A stretch of DNA of 64,000 nucleotides. It comes from Erodium maritimum. Lineage: Eukaryota; Streptophyta; Magnoliopsida; Geraniales; Geraniaceae. Positions 52,539-62,661 of this stretch are shown one piece after another; within the stretch, counting starts at the first letter, position 1; the number at the start of each line of letters is the position of its first letter. The notes beneath the pieces were generated by a model. That model was not told where the DNA came from. It did no database searches and saw only the letters and a list, made by a program, of their open reading frames with translations. The stretch lies in NCBI GenBank assembly GCA_963921825.1, contig OY997589.1, forward strand, positions 83,002,523-83,066,522, in the 5' to 3' direction. The translations under genes were made by a program, and so were the position numbers.

Positions 52539-54075
52539 TTTGTTTTTTACTAAAAAGTACAAAATTTTATTATATTATAAGAGTTTGTACAAATAAAAAG
52601 TCATCGGAGGGCTCATCACACTTAATTGTGAGACAAAGGAACCATTATAGATGGTGTTCAACTCGCCGTATAGGAAAGACGGAAAGATAGGGGGTTGAAA
52701 AACGAAACTGGAAGTCTTGCTCAAAGTAGTACCTAAACGCTGCATATAGGGGAAAAGCGACCGAACTTGAATTACCTCAGTTGTAGGAGGTAGAGCTTTC
52801 ACCAGGGATCCATCCTAAAGCCATTCATTGAAGCCTAACATTCCTGTTGGCCTGACTGCTTACCGATCATCGCCTGCTCATCCCGGGGTACTCCGGCTGA
52901 CCCCATTTTCAAGCCACTCGCACCAGCCGCCACTCGTACCAACCGCCACTCGCACCAGCCGCCACTGATCGCAGGGGACCTCGACACATGCTCCTAGTGT
53001 TGGGCTAATTGTCTCCCCATCGCCCGTGTTCATACTAATGGAAGAAGACCGTGGGCATGGACCCAAAGCTGCATACGGTTCAAGGCGGGAAGCTCCCAAG
53101 CTCGTGGGTCAATGTCTCTGAGAAAGAAAGAACAACCATCAAATCACCAGGGTTCATTACCCCATACCCAAGACCGAGCATTCTCCGACTCGAAGTAGAA
53201 GCCAAAGATCCCCAGGCCATTATCCTTGATGAACAACCCCTCAGAGGAGGACGTCCTTTCGTGGAGACCTCGGCGCCCAGAGCTTTCCCACCATAGCGAA
53301 TTGCTGGCGTGCGAGCACATATAGGTTGACCGGGGAATATGGGGCCAAGACCTCCACCTCCTCCTCTTCCTCCTCCTCAAGGGAACAAGAGGAGAGGTTG
53401 TCTTGGAGACACGCCATGAACATCATCAAGCCCGACGAATCTGAAGTTGTGGGTGGCATATTGTCCTGTAGGGTGAGCATCGCCTTTCTTCCGCGAACCA
53501 TGCTGGAAGGGACGGTAAGGATGTTCCAGGTTCCTTTTTATTTGGGGAGCGATAGCCCCACCTTTAAAACCTTCAAATCCAACCTCGGATTATCATCGAT
53601 CAATGCTTTCCACGAGCAGGTCCTCGTTACAACAAAGGTAGAAGATGAGAGTCCTCCTTTGAGGACGATAGAGGGCGAGGATCGGTTCTAGGCAGAGTAA
53701 GGAGAGCTGGTGGTAGGTTACTTGCAACCGAAGCAATAGGTTTGTGCTTCACCACATGGCCGCTTCTCAGTTTCCCTGTTGGTGGTGCCGGTGTGGACGA
53801 TACAAGAGAGAAAGGCACGATGACCGTATAGAGATATGAGAGAGACGAAGGCGCAAGAGCAAGGCCATCAGGTTTTGTATCAGGCTTATCCTACACCGAG
53901 CCTTTAAAGGCGTCGTGGCCTCGGAGGAGGAAGACGGCATCAGAGGAGGCAACGATATGACAAGACCAGCTGGAGCTGTAGTAGTGATGTCAGCAGCGAT
54001 TGCAGGAGTAGGGAGCTCCATAGGTTAGACTAGGGCTAGAGTTTCTTAGGAAAGGCTCTCGATAAACGAGAGAGA
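52539..54075 (-). mobile_element. Non-LTR insertion, 12-bp target duplication
   Basis: TACTATTATTAG at 52527-52538 and 54076-54087 flanks 1537 bp. The low-coordinate end is the T-rich complement of an A tail (TTTGTTTTTTACTAAAAAG). The high-coordinate end, read on the minus strand, starts TCTCTCGTTTATCGAG. Frames up to 121 residues are present on both strands without recognisable domains; a run of Ser codons at about 53356-53385 is low complexity. Probably a LINE-mobilised non-autonomous copy. Confidence 0.8.
52919..52967. repeat. 22-bp tandem repeat
   Basis: CACCAGCCGCCACTCGTACC is repeated two to three times (CACCAGCCGCCACTCG, ACCAACCGCCACTCG, CACCAGCCGCCACTGA). Confidence 0.75.
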
Positions 54076-54181
54076 TACTATTATTAGCTTTAGTTGTTGG
54101 TGAGTATATTTTTTTCAGTAAAGGGTAAGTTTTTATTTAATCATTTCTGAAATATTATAACTGTAAGATTAAGATATAAAA

Positions 54182-56763
54182 TGTCACACCCCAAATCTGG
54201 TTCTTGTCCGGACTCGAGGCATGACTAGTAAAACAAGAATAAAAGAGATAACAGTTCCACAAAAGTTCCAGAAAACTCCAATAAGTAGCTCGAATCCACC
54301 ACAACTGTAGTTTAAAACATAAATAACCCTCCAGGGGTGTAATAATAAATCTCCACAAAATCTAGTCTGAAAACCGAAATAAAGGTAAAATCGAAGTCTC
54401 TATGGACACCCACACCGAGAAGCTCCCGGGCCTCTACTCCTCTATCAAGCCTGTAAACACAACAATAAACTCGTAGGGGTGAGCTTGCGCTCAGTAGGGA
54501 AAACACATAACAAGACGGACCTTCAACTCAATAAGATCAACAACAAGTCAACAAAATACATCTTAACGAACACGGGTAATAGATAAACCAGCCAATGCAG
54601 TGGCACATGAAGTCTCCACCCTCCGATCCACATGATGTGTCCTCTCGGATTTTCCCTCAAATCCAGAGGAGACGCATAACATTGAGGCGACCGGAAACAA
54701 CCCTTCAGGGCACTTATCATCGGGATTCTCAGACACGTCTCCAAGGGATTTTATGTCCTCGGGAACCAAGGTATTACTCATATAGGGAGCATACACTTGG
54801 ACAATTCAATAATAAGCAGTTAATAATTGAATAACACGCTCAACCGAACACGAAATAATCCAATCTTAACAGCCACCAATTCATTTTCACACATAGCTCA
54901 CACATCACCAATTCACCACAACACACAGTACACGGATCACGCAATCATAGCACACCAATCACACCATCCCAACTTACCGTTCACTTACCAGTTTCGAACC
55001 ACCGGGGCATCGATCACCTGATTGCACCGCTCGGTACAACCAGTCATACTCGATGCTCCAAGCAACCATTTAAGCCAATCAAGTCATCATTCAAATACAA
55101 TCAATGATCAAATACGAGTTTAATCAACCAATCATAACAGCCTTCAAACGAGCATTCAAACATGCAATCCCACTAGTTTCATTAGACTCTTTAGCCTATC
55201 CACTAAGCAATCAACAACCAAGCATGTGATCCTAACACGCAACTAATCCGAGGGCTTTGCCAAGGATCCTCTACCAGACAATCAATTCCCAAGTATTGAA
55301 AGCGAGTTACACTAGTGATTGGCATCCTAATCGGTCACCACTAGACGATTCCGATTATTAGTAATTGAAAGACGATTATGCTAGTTATTCGCATCCTATA
55401 GGCATTTCTAGGACCTTTCCAATTTTATTAACCTAGCATGCATACTAAGCATCGTAAACGAGAGGTTAAGGCTTTCCCTACCTCGAGGTTTTCCTCTCAA
55501 CACTCTGATGATAAGCCCGGTGGTCCCCACTTCGTTCTTCACTCGGGTCCCGGCGTGATCTTTGCTCTTCTAGCTCGGGTCCAACATCTTCGCTCTCGGG
55601 CGAAATCCCGTCTAGGTTGACACATAAAATGTCCAAATCAATAAAGATAAAGTCCAACGGTTCTCTGATTTATCCAAAATGTCCTTTAATTTCTCACCTT
55701 GAAAGGATTAGACCAGTTAATTAAATCTGATTTTAACATAGTTCTCTTTAAACTGGTTGGACCCGGACCCGGCCCAAACCCGGATCCAGAACCCGGATCC
55801 AAGGCTGACCCGGCTCTGCTCCAGGCCAGAGCCCGAGTCTAAGCTGGACCCAAGCATGAGTCCAGGCCGACCCTGTCCCGACCCAAGGCCACGTCCTTGG
55901 CCCAGGGTCATCTCTTGGCCCACTTGACGAGGTCCTGGCCCAAGACCACATGTCTGGCTCGTCTGAGCTGGGGCACTCCGGCGAGTCCAAGGTTTTCCGG
56001 CCGCCGTCGACGATGCCAACCACGCTCGAAACAGGGAAAATCGGGAGTGGCGAAGGTGTTGGACGTCACTGCGAGGTCGTTGCCCTGACGACGGGGCTCC
56101 AGTGCGTGCCTCACTCGCCTTCGTCACGGATCTGACGAACCGGCACCCCATCGGTGGTGGTTCCGTCTGAAATGGTTCGAATCGAGCTCGAGGAGAAGGG
56201 AAAAGGTGCGATGGCGCACGAACCGAGCTTCCCTGTCGATGGACCACTCGATCTGAGCTCGAAGGTGAACGGCGTGACTGAAGAACCATTGATGGTTCGA
56301 TTTAGGGCGAGGGGGGGGGTGTCGTTGGTACTCCGAGAGGAAGAATGAGCGAGGGATGGTGAGCTCGGTAGTGTGAGAGCGGCGAAGAAGAATGATGATG
56401 ATGATGGAAGAGGTGGCCAGAGTTGCAGACGGTGGCGGCCCTGGTTCACGCGAGGAGGAGTGAACGCGAGAAGGAAGGGAGAGAGAGGTCGGCACCTCGG
56501 GTCGCGTGCGCGTAAATGGCACTGGAACGACGCGTTTTCCCTTTTTGTTTGTTAGGGTTTCGCGAGACTGGGCTAGGACTTGCGTGTTGGGCCATAAGTC
56601 TCGGCCCAATCGCAAAAGAGGCTGACCCAAATCAATTCCCTTTCTTCTTTCTTCCTTTTTCTTTTTTTTTGATTTTTCCTTCTCAAAATTTATTTGTTAC
56701 AAATTCATACCTCGACGTTTCAAAATGCACTTTATTACACTTTTAAACGAAGCGGGTTTTACA
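54182..56763 (-). mobile_element. Solo LTR S4, chimeric
   Basis: A 2582-bp block running on the minus strand from TGTAAAACCCGCTTCG to GGTGTGACA. A perfect TAAAA duplication lies at 54177-54181 and 56764-56768. The 3' part (54182 to about 55590) closely matches S2 in reverse complement, while the 5' end (about 56640-56763) matches the gypsy LTR at 27676 (TGTAAAACCCGCTT, then AAACGTCGAGGTATG). The donor-like CTCGAG|GTAGGG is at 55481, the palindrome GAGCTTGCGCTC at 54481-54492, and the acceptor-like GTGTTTACAG ends at 54451. It has no adjoining pol. Confidence 0.9.
55740..55960 (-). repeat. GC-rich imperfect repeats in the S4 cassette slot
   Basis: Repeated ACCCGGATCCA and GGCCCA/GGGCC-type words (CCTTGGCCCAGGG, TCTTGGCCCACTTG, TCCTGGCCCAAG), about 0.8-1.0 kb from the LTR 5' end. 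The sequence is unlike the CACGGATCCGTG cassette of the closely related S2. Confidence 0.65.
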
Positions 56764-56780
56764 TAAAACCCAAAACAAGT

Positions 56781-56924
56781 ATCTAAAGCTGTGATCTAGC
56801 ATACTAGACTGACAATATGTGATCTAGCATACTAGACTGACAATATCTAAAGCCGGAGTCCAGGCCGGAGTCCCTCATTTGCAAAAACATGTGATCTAGC
56901 ATACTAGACTGACAATATCTAAAG
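56781..56924. repeat. 28-bp repeat, three copies
   Basis: GTGATCTAGCATACTAGACT plus GACAATAT at 56791-56818, 56819-56846 and 56891-56918, the last two followed by CTAAAGC. Confidence 0.9.
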
Positions 56925-57401
56925 CTTCTATCCGGGTGGTTGTCTTGATTTGCAAGGCGGTGATCATAATCATCCCAAGTAACATCGCCCCATGAGGAAG
57001 GACCATGATCAGACTGGTAGGTCGGAAAGATTCTTCCGTTTTTAGGCCCAATGGGTTTCTATCGCCCATTGGGCCCCGACGCCCGAGGGTCTGGGTCATG
57101 GTCCTCATCAATGTTGTAGCGAAAACAATGACGAGCAGTGGTCTCCTAAGCCTGCTAATGCACACAAATATGGGACAACACCCTCGAGGAACCAAACATC
57201 GTGGTGGGAACAAACTAGCAGTCTGAGAGCACATCGAACACAATTGGGGTGGGGGCACTGTATCGTTTGTGATTTGAAGGCCTGGTTGTAGGGGACATGA
57301 ACCAGATAGATACTTTCAAGGATTGGCATGCTCATAATATCCTGGAACAGAAGAGGAGATATCACGGTCCCCGCAAGAACAACTACATCTCTGGTTCACT
57401 T

Positions 57402-57505
57402 GGAGGCGTCCACGACAAGGGCCAACTTAGAGGCGGTCACGACGACAGCCCACACGGAGATGGCCACGACACCAGCCCACATAGAGGCGTCCACAAACGA
57501 CGGGC
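57402..57505 (+). repeat. Imperfect 25-30-bp repeat
   Basis: Units such as GGCGTCCACGACAAGGGCC, GGCGGTCACGACGACAGCCC and GGCCACGACACCAGCCCAC, with ACATAGA-like linkers. A related sequence appears inverted at about 58970-59010 (GTGGGCCGGTGTCGTGGC). Confidence 0.7.
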
Positions 57506-58186
57506 GAGAGAGACTGTTGAGACCCGAGAGAAAGGCTTGTTACAACCGCCGAACATGAGGAGAAAATGGAGGAAAACCCACGAGCTGAGTCGGCTCCGTT
57601 TGGCGAGTAATGTATCGGCCTAGGGATGTCACCCTTCGATGAAGTCCGGTCTGGGGAGGCAACAGCAGACCCTGTCTTCCCGAAGGATGGTGGTAAGCAC
57701 TAGTCCGAGAACATCCTGGAAAGCCTAGCCCATATAAACGATGCTGGTGAGCACCGTTGCGGTTGGAGCGACACCCTCTCCTGCGAATCTCATCTCGGGG
57801 GAGCCATGGTCGGACCTGCAAGAGCAGATCTGAAGCTACCTGGTCCAGGAAGAGGAATCCGGTCTCGGCGGCACATAAGCCTCCAAGGGAACAGGGAGGC
57901 CGGTAGCTGGCGAGGGGGAAAGGGCGTTGAAACTCGACGGCGGGACTCGGGGTAAGGGATGACTTGGCTCATGGTTGAGTTTGAAAGGAGGAGGAGAATA
58001 TGAAGGTAGGTCAGAGGTAGACGAGTAGGGCCAGCGCCCACCGGAAGCACCCCAGCACGGAGCCCAATTGGCCACCGGTAGTGACGGCTGTGGCTTGAGG
58101 AAGACAAGGACACGGTTAGAGTTTTCAGAAAAGACGCGTGGGCTTCATGGAATCACATTTTTATAACCATAGTTGTTGAGTATATT

Positions 58187-59703
58187 GTATAAGTAGAGAG
58201 CTTTTTCAGAAGATCTAAAGGAGTGTTCTGTGCTTAAATAATAAGAACACTGTTTTTTATAATTAAAATTGCATATCAAATAAATCTGTATCACTATATA
58301 GCTCTTGTCTTCTTCTAAAAGACCTAATGGACCGTTACTTTCACAGCAGATGCCATCGGTAATCTCTCTAAGCACAGTGGACCTTGCCAGTATGCTCCTC
58401 CTCTCGAAGATCGTGCTGCTTTGCTTTGACATCCGTTGCGTCGACCTAGGAGGCCCTCCAACTTTCGGCCTCATCACAATCTCCTTTTCTAGTGCTGCTT
58501 ACCTTTCGGTACGACGTCGTTCGTCCTGGCCTGGGATCGATACCTCTTGGATGGTACTTCGACAACCGATGCTTGGGTGTTTCGGCTGGTTCTCCCCATG
58601 TCCCGCCTTTTCCTGGCTTGGTCAGTCTTTTTCTTGGTCCCGGGTTCCAGCTCCAGGGAGGGTAACCGGGGGTGATGTCCTTCCTTCCTAATCGCTGGCG
58701 TGCAAGGTTGATAGGTCCTTCTTTTCCGTCTTTGAGCCTTGCAGCGGTGGCGTGCTACCACCGGTGGTCAAGCTGTTGCTCTCCTAGGTGGGGCATCGTC
58801 AACTTTTGGATCTATCGTAACAGATCTTACCGAACGACATCAAGGTCCCTATCCTAGTCCCTTACTATAGCTAGACGGGATGACCGTCATCCCCCTTCCT
58901 CTGGCGAAGTGTTGCTCCCAAGGTCTTGTTCCTTGTAGGGTTCTCTATGGTCGCCTTTATGTTGATCAGTGTCGTGGCTTCCTTCATGTGGGCCGGTGTC
59001 GTGGCTGTCTTTTTGGGTGCCAATGCTGCATGATTCAATATTAATTGCGACCGAACCTGAACTCGATAGTTGGATTGGGAGGATATACGTGAATCAAGGT
59101 TCCCTAACAGAAAAAATGCATAAATCTTTGTTCACTAGTAATTGACCCTACAAAGAATAAAACAGATAAAATAAAAAAAGACTCAATCGATTAGCCTGAT
59201 CCAAAATTGAGGAGGGTGCCACGGTATGTAGAGGCCAAGGAGATGGACGCGCCAGTGGTGGCTTAAGAGATGGAGGGGGTTACGCAGGAGAGATGATCCG
59301 ATACAATTTGTTCCAGTGCAAGCTCAATCTGTACAGAAAACGGGGGGTGCATCGAATATGTACGCTTTTCGATACATCGGTGGAGGCCAAGGAAGTGCGG
59401 ATATCGATGGTTGCTTCAATGGCGGCTGTAGAGGTAGCGGCGACTGCTAGGAGAGGGGGATCGTTTGTGGGCTCAACGATGGAGAGGAGTGGGACTACGA
59501 CAGCGGTGGGTTATTTGAGAACGACGAGGTATGACGTAGGGATGGAGCAGGAGAAACAACTACTAGAAGAAGGGTTGATGTTGGGGGCAGAGTATGGTGG
59601 GAACGAAGCTATGGAAATGGAGGAGAACAATCGGATCAGAGTCACGAGAAACGATGATGATCTTGAGATCTACCTATGCTAGAGGTGTAGTAGAAATCCT
59701 TAG
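58187..59703. other. Unassigned stretch
   Basis: No recognised gene. Plus-strand frames of 128 (58305-58691) and 129 residues (59293-59682) have no recognisable domain. The T-rich AGCTTTTTCAGAAG near 58200 and the repeat shared with 57402-57505 suggest further non-LTR debris. It ends with CTTAG, the S5 target duplication. Confidence 0.35.
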
Positions 59704-62434
59704 TGTAAGAACCGCCCCGGTCGATCCCGGTCTAACCGGAGGTTTTCAGCGAAAGTTGACTTGTTGCCGGAAAAGTCAACCGATGACTCCGGAAGTCATT
59801 CGGGACCTTTCCGGGGCCCAAAAAGCATAGCTGTCGTCACGGTTAGCTTAGTTGGGCCGTTTCCTTTCCGTGGACTGTACTTTCGGGAAAAGTCAATCCG
59901 GAACTTTTATCGGTCAAACGTGGTCCGATTCTGAACTAAATCCGATAAAAGTATTTGAGCTGAAATTAATTAATGTTTGGAGTGGTCCCCACATGGACAA
60001 GTGTCCAATGTAGCTTGGATGAGAGGAAACAAGCTAAGATTGACCATTATGCCACAAACTTAAGAATAAAGGATGTTTAGGCAAAGGAGGGCATTAGAGT
60101 AATTGCAAGTTGGTGTTTTAAGGGTTTGGGAGCAGCAAATTCAGCACAAATCCCTAGGTAGCCGAATTTGGGTGAGAGAGGAAGAGGAAAGTTGAGTTTG
60201 GAGACTTGAAGAAGAAGAAAGGAGTAAAAGTGGGAACTTGAACCCATTTCCTACCCAAAATCTCTCAAAACCTCTTGAGTCTTCATCTTTTCATCATCCT
60301 CAAGGTAAATCCCTCTCCTATTTTCGTTTTTATCCACTTTGGTTCATGGGTTTTGGAAGAGAATGGAAGAACTTTGTGGGTTTGGGAGTTTGGTGGTTGG
60401 AGGATGAAATTTTGGAGGTTTTTGATGTTAGTTGATGGATTTATTTCGTTTTTGTGGAGTTTTGATGGTTACCCATGGTGGGTTTTGAAGTAGAGACGTT
60501 TTAGGGTCTGTTTTGGAACTTGTGGTGGTCTTCAATGGAGGTTTTGGAGGTTAAAATCGTGAAAACCGAAGCTGGAGGAAGAAGAAGGCGGACTGTTCCA
60601 GACCCGTCAAGGCTCCATGAGGGAGACCGTGACGGCGTTAGTCACGGCTCCGTGAGGAAATCCGTGACAGACTGGGCCACGGATCCGTGATCAGATCCGT
60701 GATCAGATCCGTGACGGAGCTCATCAAGGATCCGTGACCCGAACCGTGACAGACCCAGTTTTGGGCCTTTTAGCCTATGTTTGGATCTCGGGCTCATTTT
60801 GGTGTTTTCTCGTTGTTTCAACTCGAGTTTAGTGCCGATTCGGGATTTGTTTGTGTGACCCAACACTTTGGACCCGAGATCGAAGGAGGAGGAGACCCGA
60901 GGACACCGTGAAGTGGAGGAGGAAGCGAGCCAGGACGTCAGCAGCTAAGAGACGTAGCTGTTTGTTCTTCTTGAGGTAGGGAACGTAGCAGATACCGGTT
61001 CGATTGTGGAAAGTTACTAGTATGCTTATAGGTCGCTTCTACTTAAAGTTAGTTGTTAGAAATGCATGATTAGGAGGTGAGAAACGACTTAATTGAGGGA
61101 TAACTTACGTGCCAGGTCGAGCCGTAAGTTTGGGATTGTTGTGCTGATAGAAATGCATGCGGCCTGTGTCGAGCCCTTAGGTTGTGTGTTGTTTGAATTG
61201 CCTTGATTTGATTGAAATGCACTCTGAGTGATTTAGGTATGTTAGATCGAGAAGTAGGTTGTAGTATTACTCGGTGTAGTGTGTTGTGGTTAATCATGGG
61301 CAAGTGTGCCATGCGTGTTATGACGTGAACGTTGCTTGTGATATGGTCGGGTGGTTGATAGACCGACGTGACTGGTTGTGGTAAGGTTGTTGGGCTTGGT
61401 AAGCCGTTTTTGAATTACGGCATTACGATGCGAGTTATTATCTTGTTGTTTGCTCCACGAGGAGTTGTATTCCGGTATGGTACCTACGACCGAGGGGGTA
61501 TGCCGGTGTAGGGTAGTACCTAGGCCGACGGTGTGGTCCCACGTATGCGCGGTCCCTCGGGTAGTGGTTCCGGTACGATACCTACATCGAGGGGGTATTC
61601 CGATGTGGATATCTAGGCCGACGGTTTTTGTTGACACTTGCTGTCGTGTTTTGGCTCTAGGAGTCGTGCCCCGAAGCAGTTCCGGGAAGATGTCTAGGCG
61701 ATGGAGATTCCGGTGTGAAGTATTGTGATTGTGCCCGGAGTGTTTTCCGGGAAGATATCTAGGCCGATGTTGTGTGTTTCGGTGTGATATGATAGAGTCG
61801 GGCTGTGGACAGCCGGCGGAGTAGGGGACTGCGGTACGGGACGTGTATGTGATTTTACTGTTTACATTATGCTTGCTGACTTGTTAAGTGATGTGGTTGC
61901 AGTTTGTGCTTTGTCGTTTGAGTATGTTTGTGAGTGAACGATGTGTTGTTGTGTTTATGGCTATGTGTGTCTCAATTGGATTGTTCCCGGTGGTGTGTGC
62001 CTTGGTATTGTGGTTGGTCTTGAGTTGAGGTTTGTGGTTACGAGTTCCGTTGGAAATTAGTTGTGTGTTGTACTAGTATGCCCTAATTGGACGGTTACCC
62101 ATGGTGGTGAGCGCTTGCTTATAACCTTAACTACTTTCCTACTGAGCGAAAGCTCACCCCTTACCTTGTTGTTTTTCAGGTCCTAAGCGGGATGTGTATT
62201 ACCTGAATGCTCGATGCTTGGGAGCTTGCGAGGGTCCTAGGCTAGTTTGTCTAGAGACGTACCGTTATCTTTTTGAACTCTTTTACCGTTGTTTTTACCG
62301 AGCTGTTGACTCGTGGCATTGTTCAGAGTTTTAAATTATAATTCGAGAGTTGTGTTGGCTTTAAATTCGTTTTAAATCATTATTGTTTTAGTTCACGTCT
62401 CGAGTCCGGTCAAAACCGGATATAAAGCGTGACA
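59704..62434 (+). mobile_element. Solo LTR S5
   Basis: A 2731-bp block from TGTAAGAACCGCCCCGG to AAGCGTGACA, with a perfect CTTAG duplication (59699-59703 and 62435-62439). It is the same family as S1 in the opposite orientation. Landmarks are the cassette at 60604-60755, donor-like TTGAG|GTAGGG at 60976, palindrome GAGCGAAAGCTC at 62144-62155 and acceptor-like GTTTTTCAG ending at 62179. It has no coding region of its own. Confidence 0.92.
60604..60755 (+). repeat. Palindromic CACGGATCCGTG cassette in S5
   Basis: GTCACGGCTCCGTGAG, CCACGGATCCGTGATC and repeated AGATCCGTGATC, with half sites to ACCGTGAC. It lies 0.90-1.05 kb from the LTR start. Confidence 0.88.
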
Positions 62435-62439
62435 CTTAG

Positions 62440-62661
62440 TATTAGAATTAGTTAAGAGTAAAACAAGTATGATTAAATGTAGATAAGAAACATATTATTA
62501 TCCCTTCAGCATACCGTAACCAGAAGAGTTAAGGTTAATTATTGATTCAAGGAATGTTGATTTCACAAAGCATAGACAGATGAGCACAAACCATTACAAG
62601 ATATCGTAACAAGAGCAAACCATAACCAAATGAAATTACATTATAATCACTTATCGTTGTC
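62440..62661. other. BAHD4 3' flank
   Basis: AT-rich DNA likely to include the BAHD4 3' UTR and terminator. There is no clear similarity to the BAHD2/BAHD3 3' flanks, and the GCTCTTCAAAAGAGC hairpin is absent. Confidence 0.45.

Larger units (their letters stand above)
54111..58169 (-). mobile_element. Non-LTR insertion containing solo LTR S4
   Basis: An imperfect duplication, TAGTTGTTGGTGAGTATATT (54091-54110) and TAGTTGTTGAGTATATT (58170-58186), suggests insertion of a minus-strand element with a T-rich complement of its tail (TTTTTCAGTAAAGGGTAAG) at the left. Without S4 it is about 1.5 kb. The right part (56769-58169) has frames of 60-120 residues without clear domains. This is an inference from flanks; the body gives no RT evidence. 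Confidence 0.5.

Noticed and set aside
59293-59682. 129-residue plus-strand frame considered as a host gene
   Set aside because: No conserved domain, no paralog in the window, and it is surrounded by retroelement debris and cut close to its end by solo LTR S5.
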